Of a DNA stretch of 64,000 bases, positions 1-8,423 are shown piece by piece. The number at the start of each line of letters is the position of its first letter. The first letter of the stretch is position 1. The DNA comes from Aureimonas flava (GTDB lineage Bacteria; Pseudomonadota; Alphaproteobacteria; Rhizobiales; Rhizobiaceae). Where the stretch lies: positions 1-64,000 of the forward strand of contig NZ_QYRN01000004.1 of assembly GCF_003583935.1 (NCBI RefSeq), read 5' to 3'. A model generated the notes under the pieces. It did not search any database. It was not told where the DNA came from and saw only the letters and a program-made list of their open reading frames with translations. Position numbers and translations under genes: made by a program.

Positions 1-77
1 TCATCACGGTGATCCATCACCATCCGAACCGCACGGGCGCGGACCTCGGGACTAAACGGCGGTGTTCTCTTCGTCAT
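1..77 (-). CDS. IS3-family transposase OrfA, N-terminal fragment
   Basis: From the ATG at 77-75 the minus strand encodes MTKRTPPFSPEVRARAVRMV and continues to the window edge. The pattern [K/R]R..FSPEVR.RAVRMV is the usual N-terminus of IS3-group OrfA, which carries the helix-turn-helix that binds the IS ends. Only about 25 residues are visible. The start is supported by a GAGAGGATGG stretch just upstream. The catalytic OrfB would lie beyond position 1. Confidence 0.75.
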   Translation of the reverse strand, partial: MTKRTPPFSPEVRARAVRMVMDHRD

Positions 78-127
78 GGCTCCATCCTCTCAAGAGTTGG
101 AGCCTCCGACAAACCCGGGGCGGTTCA
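1..127 (-). mobile_element. IS3-family insertion sequence, left end only
   Basis: The minus strand from 127 reads TGAACCGCCCCGGGTTTGTC, followed about 50 bp later by an ATG opening an IS3-type OrfA. A short TGA-start terminal sequence close to orfA fits IS3-family ends as I know them. The element enters the coding frame of the cargo gene at 567-128 and replaces its 3' end. Most of the IS, and the target duplication on its other side, are outside the window. Confidence 0.7.
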
Positions 128-567
128 GAGCTAGTTTCGGGAAGTTCGACCACGATCACCAAGGGCGGTCCTTTAAGGATAGCCGACAGCGCGCCTTGGA
201 TGCCTGCCACCATCTGGACGCCGCTCCCCGTGCCAGAAGCGAAGGTCGATGGACCCAGGCGATGCAGAGGCAGGCCAGCCGCATCCGCGAAACGGCGGAC
301 TGCGGTCATGGCGCCGAGATCGTCGCGATCGTCTATGACCATTCGGCTCTCGACATCGCGCCATGCGATCCGTCCGGCCTGGAACGCCTCCAGGTCGAAG
401 AGACTGCATCGAGCCCAGCGCCCCGTCTCCCCGAAGCCCTCCAGGCCTGGCACCTGCATCTCTTCGAAGGTCGTGTCGACCGCCGTCGCAGGGCGCTCCA
501 ACGCCCGACGGATTCTCTCTACGGTATGGTCGGGCATCCAGTCCGAGGGACGGTCGAGCACGATCAT
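52..567 (-). pseudogene. Unrecognised cargo gene C, 3' end replaced by IS3
   Basis: This is the third gene of a minus-strand cargo operon. The ATG at 567 overlaps the stop of the preceding gene (ATGA), a better start than a longer in-frame ATG at 606. About 146 native residues run from MIVLDRPSDWMPDHTVERIR to ...VIVVELPETSS. The frame then enters the IS3 end at 127 and reads about 24 foreign residues to a stop at 52, so the native C-terminus is missing. I recognise no family. The native part looks like a soluble mixed alpha/beta protein, with no membrane segment or signal peptide and a Gly/Ser/Thr-rich stretch near residues 105-125. The fused product may be inactive. Confidence 0.6.
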
Positions 568-824
568 CGGCGATCCTCCCGGCGGTCGATCTGCCTTTCC
601 AGCCAAGCGATGACAGCCGGCGTGGCCGCGTTTCCCGACATGGCGTGCGTCCTCAGACGGGAGTGGATCCGGCGGAGCACGATAGGGTCGGCATCGGGAT
701 GCCGACCCAGGCGAAGGGCCGCGCCGATGACGGTCGCCGGGCCGACCTGGAGGATTTGGGCCCCGGACGAGCGTTGGCCTTCGGAAAGGGGATCGACCCC
801 AACCCGTTCAGGTATGGATGACAT
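564..824 (-). CDS. Unrecognised cargo gene B, 86 aa
   Basis: A small basic protein of 86 residues starting MSSIPERVGVDPLSEG. It is coupled by ATGA overlap to the next gene and lies 64 bp after gene A, so the three appear to form one operon. The C-terminal half (PIVLRRIHSRLRTHAM...AVIAWLERQIDRREDRR) should be helical and is rich in Arg, perhaps for nucleic-acid or partner contacts; that is inference. I recognise no domain. The ribosome site before the ATG is weak (GGAAA), and translation may depend on gene A. Confidence 0.55.
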   Translation of the reverse strand: MSSIPERVGVDPLSEGQRSSGAQILQVGPATVIGAALRLGRHPDADPIVLRRIHSRLRTHAMSGNAATPAVIAWLERQIDRREDRR

Positions 825-888
825 CTGGGAATTTCCGGGCTTCGAGTGCGGAGGCGCGTGTCGGCGCGTGGACCTGGCCAGCCCGAGG

Positions 889-1188
889 CTAGAGTCGACG
901 AAGGACGATTTCCGGATCGATCACGTGACGATCATACTCCGCGTCGATGACGCCACGATTCATCAGCACGATGATCTGGCCGTAGGGGTGCGTATGATCG
1001 TGCCCGACGATCTGCAGTGCCTCGTCCAGGGAGATGGTCGAGCCTGGAACGGGAATCAGGTCGAGGAGGTCCCTCTGGGCACGGCTGAACGTCGTCCGGT
1101 AGGGCGGGCGATCCGCGATCACCGCGGCGTCCATGAGCTTATCGGTGTCAGTGCGGGCGGAAGCGGTTTCCTCGAAACGCATGTACAT
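889..1188 (-). CDS. Unrecognised cargo gene A, 99 aa
   Basis: First gene of the cargo operon. The ATG at 1188 follows a good ribosome site (GGAGAGG, spacing 6). The 99-residue product starts MYMRFEETASARTDTDKL. Residues about 40-99 (TISLDEALQIVGHDH... to EIVLRRL) could fold as a small winged-helix domain, but I cannot assign a family. A quasi-palindromic operator lies 118 bp upstream (1306-1320) and is shared with the divergent xre gene, so repression by that XRE protein is likely. No transmembrane segment or toxin signature is visible. Confidence 0.6.
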   Translation of the reverse strand: MYMRFEETASARTDTDKLMDAAVIADRPPYRTTFSRAQRDLLDLIPVPGSTISLDEALQIVGHDHTHPYGQIIVLMNRGVIDAEYDRHVIDPEIVLRRL

Positions 1189-1305
1189 GGGCTGCCTCTC
1201 CGTCGGTCCGGTGAAAGGGATTGGCGGCTCGGTTCCGAGCGGCCTCTTGATGCCTGCGCATTCCGGGACGGAGAACGGGAAGACCGTAGACTGGTTTCAA
1301 AAAAT

Positions 1306-1320
1306 GATACATGAAGCATC
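1306..1320 (-). promoter_or_regulatory. Putative XRE operator O1 (cargo side)
   Basis: On the minus strand this reads GATGCTTCATGTATC, with half-sites GATGC and GTATC separated by 5 bp. It lies 118 bp upstream of the cargo operon start. It matches sites 1582-1596 and 8570-8584 at nearly every position. Confidence 0.5.
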
Positions 1321-1581
1321 TTTCGTCGTTGTCACGGTTAACGTTCAATGAATGGTGTTCATCTCTGAGGCTCGATCATGCCAGGAGCCTATGGAGCCTC
1401 CTGAGCAGGCTGTCGGATCGTTGAGATTTGGCCCGATAACACTCACGCAATCCGATGCGGGATCGGGTCTGGTGGATGATTTCCGCTGAGCTGCAGTCGG
1501 CAGGAGCGCGCCTGAGCCGTCGCCAACCGAGTATCCAGGCTCCGGACTGTGGACAACAGGCAAATTACCGTCGACGACAAT

Positions 1582-1596
1582 GATGCATCATGTATT
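1582..1596 (+). promoter_or_regulatory. Putative XRE operator O2 (xre promoter)
   Basis: Reads GATGCATCATGTATT and ends 27 bp before the xre start codon, a position suited to autorepression. The core ATGATGCATCAT (1580-1591) is a perfect palindrome. It is related to O1 and to the site in the transposon end. Confidence 0.5.
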
Positions 1597-1623
1597 GAAA
1601 ACGCATCAATGGAGGACCAACTG

Positions 1624-1965
1624 ATGACTATTCAGGAGACCGTGGGGCCGCGTTTTGATGGAGCCTCATGCCGGGGGGCCAGGGCCTTGCTCGGAATCTC
1701 GCAGACCGAACTTGCGACCGCAGCGGGTTGCGGGAGGAAGCTGGTCAACGACTTCGAGAACGGGGGCGTTGTGCCCAAGGCGACCAAAGTCGCAGCGATG
1801 CGTGAGGCGCTCGAGGAAGCTGGCGCCGTGTTCGTCAGGATCGACGACATGCTCATGATCGGCGTCCGACCAGGGCAGGGAGCTCCCCGTTCGGCTCGGG
1901 CGCGCGTGTTCGAGGAAAGGCCAGGGAACTCGACCGAGACGCCCGAGGACGACCGCGAAGGTTGA
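1624..1965 (+). CDS. XRE-family transcriptional regulator
   Basis: A 113-residue protein with a lambda-repressor-like helix-turn-helix at about residues 15-65 (GARALLGISQTELATAAGC, then KLVNDFENG). A charged, Pro/Glu-rich tail (about 88-113) follows and has no domain I know. The start at 1624 is chosen over upstream ATGs because GGAGG lies 8 bp before it. The gene sits between tniQ (convergent, 85 bp away) and the divergent cargo operon. Three copies of one quasi-palindrome near the cargo operon, xre and the tns end are its likely targets. It may silence both cargo and transposition until derepressed; that is inference. Confidence 0.85.
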   Translation: MTIQETVGPRFDGASCRGARALLGISQTELATAAGCGRKLVNDFENGGVVPKATKVAAMREALEEAGAVFVRIDDMLMIGVRPGQGAPRSARARVFEERPGNSTETPEDDREG

Positions 1966-2050
1966 CGGCGAATGCTTTGATCGCTCACCCCGCCCCGAAG
2001 TTTCGGTTCAGGGCGCCGATCCACCAAATCGGCATCCACGCCTCCCGTCG

Positions 2051-4030
2051 CTACACATCTTGGATGTCGGGATCGATCCACTCGGCCATGAACGGACCGA
2101 CTTCCGTGCGATCGTAGATCAAAGCCGGGCGTCGTCCTTTTTCTTCGACGGTATGCAAGGGGTGGATGCCGTGACGTGCGAGGACATTCCGTCCCTCCAT
2201 GTGGCGCCACGACGTTCTCTCATTCGCCTCCTTGAGTGTGACGTATCGCTGGAGAAAACCTCTAAGATTGCCCCAGGACACGGTCCCCTCGGGCAGAAGG
2301 CCAAGCTCACGGAGGCCTGCGACGTTCTCTGCCCGCGCACGGATGGTCGTCCAGATCTCTTCGAAGGTGGCGATCGTGCAAGGCGCTGGAGGCGGCATCG
2401 CTCTGATCGATCCATCGATGACCAGACGGGCCAAGGGCATCCCGGTCGGGACTAGAATCATGTCTGCGAGCTTCCTTCCGTCAGGATCGATGCCGAAGGC
2501 AAACCGACCCGACAACAGAAGCTGGAGAATGGACGGCCATGGACGATGCCGCATCGGTAATGCAGCGAGGCTTTCCCAGAGCGGAATGGAAGGGCCACCC
2601 GTTCGTAGCGAAGCCTTCGCGCGGAGTGTGGCCTCGAGCAGATCCACGCTACGGATGGAGTAGGCGATCGCGCCGATCGAAGCCGTCGCGGCTTCACTGA
2701 CGCGATCTATGAGCCCTGCCTCGTGCAGAGCGCCCACCGCAATCGAAGGGAAGCCCAGACGACGGGTAAGGGCGTACGTCGAAGCTGCGTCGTCAACCTC
2801 CTTCCGCAGCGCTTCCAGGGCTTTCAGATCGTACATCCTCAACCCATGAGTTTGCGCGGGCGAAGTCATCTCGATCACGCCGGCAACGGCCAACTGTCGC
2901 AACTTGAGGATGCTGAACGAAAACACCTCGACGGCGGACTTCTGGGTGACGAAGCCGGTGACCGGCCCGACCTTGGTCCGTGCCCTTTTCGAGCTTCCCA
3001 GCCGATGGCAATCGAGCCCCGCCCTGAGCACTGAAGCGACCGACGACGTGGCGGCCAGCAAGCGCACTTCGCGGTCGATGGAGATTTCGTGGTATTTCTT
3101 TGCGACACGAACTACGCCTTTCACGGACGCATCGATGCCATCGAGAACGAGCCGTAGACCATGCGGCCATTCCAGAAGCGCACGTCCGGCACAAGCGATT
3201 GCCTGCGGATGTATACTCGCCTTCGCTCGAGCATTCCCGCCCCCCATTCTTACGAGCCTCGAAAATCCGATCGAGCGATGCTGAGCGTAGTTGCTGAGAC
3301 GGAGCACCATCTCCGTGAGTTGCTCACCGGACAATCCTGAAAGTGAATTCGGGATGTCGTCGTGGGCGCTTTCTCGGATCGCAGGTGATGTCGAGACCAA
3401 AGCCACGGCGAACTTCAGCGCTTTCATATCGTCGCACTCGAACGGGCGGGGCGGGCAGTCACGCAGGTCAACCGTCGGGAGGCCACGTTCATCGACGCAC
3501 CTCTCGCAATGAACCGGCCCCAGCGCCCTTTTCCATCCGAAAGGTCGCTGGCAGGCCGGGCACTCTTCCAGAAGACGCTCGCCACTGATCGGGCATACGG
3601 ATATGGCGGCGATGTCCCAAGACGCGTGATGCCATGGCTCGAGTCTCAAGGTCGCCGGGGAGACACGTCGCGTTCGCGGGGACACCGACTCAGACGGAAA
3701 CTGGAACCCATCGTAGACGAGGCCGGTGGTGCGCCTCCCCCACACCATCCTGGACAGCATCTGCGGATCGCTCCGCGTCACCACGGCGATCCGGCCCAGG
3801 AGATCGTCGTCGGCGAAGGCCAGCGCTTCGGGATAGACCCAGTGCCGACCGGTCAAGCGTAGAGCATTCGCCGTTTTCGTGTACCAGTTTCGAGCGCTCA
3901 CCCTTGTCCAGAAGCCCATGAGACTTTCGTCCCTCGCCGGAACGTCGGTCCAGGAGAATGGACGAACGATCCCGTGAAGTGGATGACTGAAGGTACGGGT
4001 GGCGCCAGGCGGCGAGGTGTCGTCAGACAT
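2051..4030 (-). CDS. tniQ: TniQ/TnsD-family target-selection protein
   Basis: This 659-residue protein has the TniQ N-terminus (PARDESLMGFWTRVSARNWY, about 31-50) and a zinc-binding cluster at C146, C157, C160, C175 and C178, with H134/H135 nearby. TniQ proteins bridge the target DNA and the TnsC filament. Long TnsD-like members have C-terminal helix-turn-helix modules that read a fixed attachment site, and the length here fits that class rather than the short CRISPR-associated TniQ. The start codon lies 1 bp after the tnsC stop (TAGGATG), so translation is coupled. It ends the tnsABC-tniQ operon. Given the transposon end 21 bp from tRNA-Met, the predicted attachment site is that tRNA gene. 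Confidence 0.85.
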   Translation of the reverse strand: MSDDTSPPGATRTFSHPLHGIVRPFSWTDVPARDESLMGFWTRVSARNWYTKTANALRLTGRHWVYPEALAFADDDLLGRIAVVTRSDPQMLSRMVWGRRTTGLVYDGFQFPSESVSPRTRRVSPATLRLEPWHHASWDIAAISVCPISGERLLEECPACQRPFGWKRALGPVHCERCVDERGLPTVDLRDCPPRPFECDDMKALKFAVALVSTSPAIRESAHDDIPNSLSGLSGEQLTEMVLRLSNYAQHRSIGFSRLVRMGGGNARAKASIHPQAIACAGRALLEWPHGLRLVLDGIDASVKGVVRVAKKYHEISIDREVRLLAATSSVASVLRAGLDCHRLGSSKRARTKVGPVTGFVTQKSAVEVFSFSILKLRQLAVAGVIEMTSPAQTHGLRMYDLKALEALRKEVDDAASTYALTRRLGFPSIAVGALHEAGLIDRVSEAATASIGAIAYSIRSVDLLEATLRAKASLRTGGPSIPLWESLAALPMRHRPWPSILQLLLSGRFAFGIDPDGRKLADMILVPTGMPLARLVIDGSIRAMPPPAPCTIATFEEIWTTIRARAENVAGLRELGLLPEGTVSWGNLRGFLQRYVTLKEANERTSWRHMEGRNVLARHGIHPLHTVEEKGRRPALIYDRTEVGPFMAEWIDPDIQDV

Positions 4031-4031
4031 C

Positions 4032-5021
4032 CTAAGGTACGAGGCTCCGAAGCCTCAGATACTTCTGTGCGGCATCCTGTATGTCTGAGTGCACGAGGCG
4101 CCTTGCGTCGCTTCTCGCTGCACTGATCGCGTGCTCCACGATCCGGTATGCGAGGCCGATTCGGCCTTCGCTTGCCGAGAACAGCGTCATCAGCGTTTCC
4201 TGCTCCGACAACCCGGAATACTCTTCGAAGATCGCCCAGCGGACCATTGCGCTGTCGAGGCCGCTGACGAAGGTTTGAAACTGAGCCCGCGATTCTGCAT
4301 CTTCGAAATTGCACTTCTCGACCTCGATCCGGTCGAACATCCGGTTCACGACCTGAGCGTCCCGTAGGATCGTATTCATCTCATCCTTGAGCCCGATCAG
4401 GACGAGGGAGACGCCATTGCCCTGGACAGTTCTTTTGAGACTGTCGATCAACGCTGGAGACTCACGGGTCCGCGAGGTCAGATTCGACGCCTCGTCGATG
4501 ACGAGCAGATGGGTTGAGTGAGCTTCCGCCAACTTCAAGACCCGCATTTCGAGTGCGGTGCGGGAACCGGCGGGTTCGGGATCTCCAAAGCCGTTGAGGA
4601 CCGACTCCCACATCGATTTGACATTGGCACCGCCCCGCAGCGACGCGTAGACCATCGGTCGCGAACCAAGTTTTAGCCCGGCGTTGGGAAGTACATAGGA
4701 TCCGAAAATCTTGACGGACTCGCTTTTTCCGACGTGAGACTCGCCGACGATCGCCATGATCGACCCGTCGATGGGCGGCATGGAACTACCACTTTCGAGC
4801 AAAGCCTTGTTTGTCAGCTTCCTAGCAGCCTCCTGCTTGTACATTGCAAGCATCGCCTTACTGATCCGGAGGCCGTCTGTCGACGGCAGCTTGATAGACG
4901 AGAACAGGGCCTTCCTCCGGGCGATTACTCCGAGGTTCGCACCTTCTATCTCCGCGATGATCGCATTCAACTGGCGCATGGCAGGCGAAAAAATCAGATG
5001 GTCATCGATATCTGTATGCAT
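4032..5021 (-). CDS. tnsC: TnsC/TniB-like AAA+ ATPase regulator
   Basis: A 329-residue AAA+ protein with Walker A GESHVGKS (93-100) and Walker B LLVIDEA (172-178). Downstream motifs include LVLIGLKDEM (sensor-like) and an arginine-containing VVNRMFDRIEVE stretch. In Tn7 and Tn5053 relatives this ATPase polymerises on target DNA, receives the TniQ signal and activates the transposase. The start ATG at 5021 follows AGGA at suitable spacing and lies 44 bp after tnsB. The C-terminal ~40 residues are helical and probably contact TnsA or TnsB, as in Tn7. Confidence 0.88.
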   Translation of the reverse strand: MHTDIDDHLIFSPAMRQLNAIIAEIEGANLGVIARRKALFSSIKLPSTDGLRISKAMLAMYKQEAARKLTNKALLESGSSMPPIDGSIMAIVGESHVGKSESVKIFGSYVLPNAGLKLGSRPMVYASLRGGANVKSMWESVLNGFGDPEPAGSRTALEMRVLKLAEAHSTHLLVIDEASNLTSRTRESPALIDSLKRTVQGNGVSLVLIGLKDEMNTILRDAQVVNRMFDRIEVEKCNFEDAESRAQFQTFVSGLDSAMVRWAIFEEYSGLSEQETLMTLFSASEGRIGLAYRIVEHAISAARSDARRLVHSDIQDAAQKYLRLRSLVP

Positions 5022-5065
5022 CTTGTCCTACTTCTTCTGTAACGAGCCACTGCAGTCGAACCTGA

Positions 5066-7246
5066 TCATTCCTCGAAATATCGAGAGAAGCTGACGGCCC
5101 CGGACTTGGTGTTCTGGCGCCACTCCACCTCGAGGGCCGGTGGCGCCGGCGTGGTGGTCAAGGGGAGTGGGACGGGGGTGGGAGTCGGTTTCAGGACCGC
5201 GTCGAAAGCATGCTCGGGCGTAGGTTGACCCGCAGCCTTCCGTGCCCTCGTCGCCTTCGCGGTACGACTGGCCTTCTGCGCACCGCGGCGGCGTCCAGGC
5301 TCTGTGGTTCCGTCATCGAGGCGCTCCGCCGACGCCAGGCCGACCGGAATGAAACTGCCGTTCGTCTCATCCACGACCATCTCCATGACGTGTCTTCCCA
5401 GAGGATCCGGCGCGGAGGTGATCCGCCTCGCGGCAGTCAACCGCTTGCCCTTGAGGCCAGGTGAGAGGGAGTCGATCAGGTCGAGCACACGGGCGCGGCC
5501 ACGGATCCGATCGGCCTCGCTTTCGAACTCCTCCCCCTGCGCAATCACGTAACGTCGGATGATTTCGCAGGATTCAAAGGATAGACCTTCAGAAAAACGG
5601 GGATCGACGTTGGGAAGGATTGCGTATTCTTTTCGTATGCCGTTCCATACCAATATCCGAGATGCATCCTCGGGATCCCATTTCATCTTGACCTTGGCCG
5701 TGCCGGACGACAACTTCCCTTTGCGGCCGGGTCCACCACGCTTCTTCGGAACGAGATCGAGGAGGAGATCGGTTGTGGTGTTCTGATCGTGAAAGCGGAG
5801 ATTGCGGAAGCGCACTCCCTGACGCGTTAGGAGCGCTTCACCGTAGGTTCCCAGTTCCTCCGCCACACGAGACGGGTCGGCGACGTAGGGCTGACCATGA
5901 ATCTTGGTCAATCGATCCCAGGCCGCGGCGGGAGCGACTTCACCGATGCCGTCGTGTGGGGCACGCTGGTAGTCGTCGACGATGATCGAGGCGAGAACGC
6001 GGTCGGCATCGCCCAGTGTCGCTACCGCCGTCACCTCCGGGTCTATTCCCAACGCCGCCATCTGCTGTCTCGGCAGGGGTTTCGCACCCCCGATCGAATG
6101 GAGACCCTTTGATTTGATCGTCCAATGCAACCTCTCGCAGACCGACTTGTACGTGGGGGACCCGACCGGAGCCCACTCGGCGTCGATGCCGATTGCAGTC
6201 ATCGCGTCGACGAAGCTCCTGCCCACCTGCGCCGTGGCGTTGTCGAGGACGATCTGCGTGGGAAGTCCGAACACGGCATGGTCGTTCAGGAGGCCGTGAA
6301 GTGCTTTCAGACCCGTCTTCGGCATCAGGATCCGCATGACGAGGCGGAAGACCGACGCTAAAGTCTCGCCTCCGAAGCCGATGTACCAGGCGAGCACGGA
6401 TCGCGTCGCCACATCGACGGCGACATAAACGATCGCAGTGCCGAGGATGGCTCCAGTCCGGTCGTCTACGATCAGGACGTCGCTGGGCGTTGCGTCGATG
6501 ACGACGCATTCCAAAGGGCGATCGGCGTGCGGGCCCTTGCCGACGCCCTTGAACCGAGCCTTGGCGGTCAGAGCGCCGAATTTTCTGAGGATATTCTCGT
6601 AGGTCGCGGCTGCGCCGATCCTCAATCCAAGCGTCTCCTCCGAAGGAGGGGCACCCTGGTAGCCGACCTCGTCCAGTCTGCTCCGAAGTTTCACGTAGGC
6701 GTCGCGCCTCTTCGTGGCGCGCCTATCGTAGTAGTAGGCGACTGCAAAGGTAATCGCCTCCTCGACGACCTCGTCCATGCGCGTGGGATGCTCCGCCACC
6801 GATCGTCCGTCGATCATGTCCTTGAGTTTGCGCGAACCTGGAACTCCCCTCTGGCATACCGCTCTCTCGAGTTGGGTTGCGGTGACGGGCGAGTGGCCTT
6901 TGCGTTCTGCAGTTCCCGTGGACGATTTGATGAAACGCGCAATCGCGTTTCGGCTCCGCGAGCAACCCGACACGTCAAAGTGGTTGCACCACCACAAAAG
7001 GCCCCTGGCAGCGATCAGCCGCTTGTCGGTCGCCTCGAGCGGTGGAAGGTTGGCTTCGGCCTTCTCCGGTGCTTCTACAGCTACCGCTCGCCGATCGTGA
7101 TAAAGCTGCTCCAGATCATCCGCTGCAATGGTCGATATGGCACCGCCGACTTTCGCGACCAGCACTACGGTACCGTCGTGATGCTGTGAGTCGACGATCT
7201 TGATCGAGCCGTCTATCCGCCAGGTCCGGTACTGCGTGAAATCCAT
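5066..7246 (-). CDS. tnsB: TnsB-like DDE transposase (Mu/rve type)
   Basis: This 726-residue transposase has a retroviral-integrase-like core with the DDE triad D251 (VVIDATPSD), D335 (IVLDNATAQ) and E371 (SVCERLHW). N-terminal helix-turn-helix regions (about 75-230) should bind the repeated sites in the transposon end. A basic, Pro/Thr-rich C-terminal tail (about 620-726) probably contacts the ATPase. TnsB joins the 3' ends to target DNA. I chose the ATG at 7246 rather than 7318 because the longer form would overlap tnsA by 70 bp. At 7246 the start lies 2 bp after the tnsA stop. The tail ends SGAVSFSRYFEE. Confidence 0.9.
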   Translation of the reverse strand: MDFTQYRTWRIDGSIKIVDSQHHDGTVVLVAKVGGAISTIAADDLEQLYHDRRAVAVEAPEKAEANLPPLEATDKRLIAARGLLWWCNHFDVSGCSRSRNAIARFIKSSTGTAERKGHSPVTATQLERAVCQRGVPGSRKLKDMIDGRSVAEHPTRMDEVVEEAITFAVAYYYDRRATKRRDAYVKLRSRLDEVGYQGAPPSEETLGLRIGAAATYENILRKFGALTAKARFKGVGKGPHADRPLECVVIDATPSDVLIVDDRTGAILGTAIVYVAVDVATRSVLAWYIGFGGETLASVFRLVMRILMPKTGLKALHGLLNDHAVFGLPTQIVLDNATAQVGRSFVDAMTAIGIDAEWAPVGSPTYKSVCERLHWTIKSKGLHSIGGAKPLPRQQMAALGIDPEVTAVATLGDADRVLASIIVDDYQRAPHDGIGEVAPAAAWDRLTKIHGQPYVADPSRVAEELGTYGEALLTRQGVRFRNLRFHDQNTTTDLLLDLVPKKRGGPGRKGKLSSGTAKVKMKWDPEDASRILVWNGIRKEYAILPNVDPRFSEGLSFESCEIIRRYVIAQGEEFESEADRIRGRARVLDLIDSLSPGLKGKRLTAARRITSAPDPLGRHVMEMVVDETNGSFIPVGLASAERLDDGTTEPGRRRGAQKASRTAKATRARKAAGQPTPEHAFDAVLKPTPTPVPLPLTTTPAPPALEVEWRQNTKSGAVSFSRYFEE

Positions 7247-7248
7247 GA

Positions 7249-7980
7249 TCAGGCCCACCCATTCCAGGACTCCAGGGTGGTGACCCGCCTGCAAACGGCC
7301 GCCGGCGAGCGGCCCCACACGTCCGACCAGGTGACGAGACGGCGGATCGCCAGTGCATCGAGGCGGGCCGCGCCGAGAGGGCCGCCACCGAGCAGGTCGA
7401 TGATCGTGCGGCGATTGGATCGGCCGCTTTCAGCGGCCTGCACGGCGCCGAAGACCATTCGATCGGGAATGACGACGCGACGCGACGGCCACATGATGGT
7501 CGCGGCGCGATAGACCCTCGAGGCGCGTAAGTCCGCCTCGTGGACGATGTCGAACGCATATCCGATCGAGCGGTACACCTCGCCGGCCATCGCAAGCTTG
7601 CGGCGGTATGCAGGGTCGAGCCAACGTTTGTCACTCGAACCCTTGACCTCGATCACGCGGATCGAGTTGTCCACGTGTACGCACTCGATGTCCGGGTAAA
7701 AGTCGAGGTGTCTCGCTCCGTCGTCCATCCGGAGGAGATGGGGTTGAGCCATGTATCCAATGACCGAAACATCGGATTCGAGCACCTTGATCGCCAGAAA
7801 CTCCGCCGGCGACTCGTATGCTATGGGCAGACCGACCTTCAAGCTGGACACGATGCCGACCGGAACGGTTCTATGTCCGGGTATGATGCGCCGGATGGGC
7901 TTGCCGTCGGCTCGGCGAATGATCGCAGCCCTGGACCTCGCGCATATGATTGAAAGAACTTCTTGATCGACGATCGCCAT
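7249..7980 (-). CDS. tnsA: TnsA-like endonuclease
   Basis: A 243-residue protein with a PD-(D/E)xK nuclease core: D97 in HLDFYPDIEC and E111/K113 in IRVIEVKGS, spaced as in TnsA. TnsA cuts the 5' strands at the element ends, so TnsA plus TnsB gives cut-and-paste rather than replicative transposition. The ATG at 7980 has a strong ribosome site (AAGGAG, spacing 6); an upstream in-frame ATG at 8070 lacks one. It is the first gene of the tnsA-tnsB-tnsC-tniQ operon, behind a structured leader (8075-8132). The C-terminal ~80 residues would be the TnsC-contacting winged-helix part. Confidence 0.85.
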   Translation of the reverse strand: MAIVDQEVLSIICARSRAAIIRRADGKPIRRIIPGHRTVPVGIVSSLKVGLPIAYESPAEFLAIKVLESDVSVIGYMAQPHLLRMDDGARHLDFYPDIECVHVDNSIRVIEVKGSSDKRWLDPAYRRKLAMAGEVYRSIGYAFDIVHEADLRASRVYRAATIMWPSRRVVIPDRMVFGAVQAAESGRSNRRTIIDLLGGGPLGAARLDALAIRRLVTWSDVWGRSPAAVCRRVTTLESWNGWA

Positions 7981-8074
7981 TTGCCACTCCTTGGGCAAAA
8001 GACACCGCCACGCAGACGGCCTTGACCTCGACGCCGAGGTACGCGATCGTAATGCGTCAGACGATGACAAGACG

Positions 8075-8132
8075 GTTCCGGGGGGTTACCCGGATCGAAC
8101 TGGGCGTGCGGATTTCCTAGGTCCGCACGCCC
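8075..8132 (-). promoter_or_regulatory. Two stem-loops in the 5' leader of tnsA
   Basis: Positions 8102-8112 and 8122-8132 form a perfect 11-bp stem (GGGCGTGCGGA / TCCGCACGCCC) with a 9-nt loop. Next to it, 8075-8100 can fold with CCGGG/CCCGG and outer GTTC/GAAC pairs. Both lie 95-150 bp upstream of the tnsA start, and neither is followed by a T run. If the operon is transcribed from farther upstream, they sit in its leader and could affect translation, stability or pausing. CATTTCCTAG at 8137-8146 echoes GATTTCCTAG in the first hairpin (8111-8120). Confidence 0.45.
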
Positions 8133-8404
8133 TCCTCATTTCCTAGCGTTCCATCGTCGTCGTATCCTCCAAATGCCTCTTCCGGCGCGCTTTCTGCCTA
8201 GATGGTAGCGAATCACCGGCGCTCGTCAAACGCGCTGATCAAGTATTTCAGTCTCTTGGGCTCGTCCGACGACGCAGATTCGCAAGGATCGAATTTCTCA
8301 GTGAGTCAAGTGATTCGACTTGACAGTACCTCTGACTGGCGCTGGAGTTGGAATTGCCTGCGGAGGACTCCGTTTCGCTTTTGAGTCGAGATTAGATTAG
8401 CCTA

Positions 8405-8423
8405 ACGAAAAATTATTTTTCGT
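8405..8423. promoter_or_regulatory. AT-rich palindrome in tns upstream region
   Basis: ACGAAAAA and TTTTTCGT are exact inverted repeats around TTA. In such GC-rich DNA this is conspicuous. It may be a protein-binding site for tns expression or a small terminator-like stem. There is no direct evidence for either. Confidence 0.4.

Larger units (their letters stand above)
1189..1623. promoter_or_regulatory. Divergent regulatory region, cargo operon / xre
   Basis: This 435-bp gap separates the minus-strand cargo operon from the plus-strand xre gene. It is less GC-rich than its surroundings and holds two copies of a GATGC-N5-GTATY quasi-palindrome (1306-1320 and 1582-1596). Short open frames here have no ribosome site or recognisable product. 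I see no convincing RNA gene. Confidence 0.55.

Noticed and set aside
76-1314. 412-aa open frame on the plus strand across the cargo operon
   Set aside because: It is antisense to three coupled minus-strand genes with ribosome sites. Its Arg/Pro-rich composition is that of a shadow frame in GC-rich DNA.
8075-8146. Degenerate tRNA gene in the tnsA leader (AGTTCGATCC on the minus strand beside an anticodon-like stem)
   Set aside because: The T stem does not pair properly, no acceptor or D arm can be built, and the first stem is 11 bp long. Kept only as leader hairpins.
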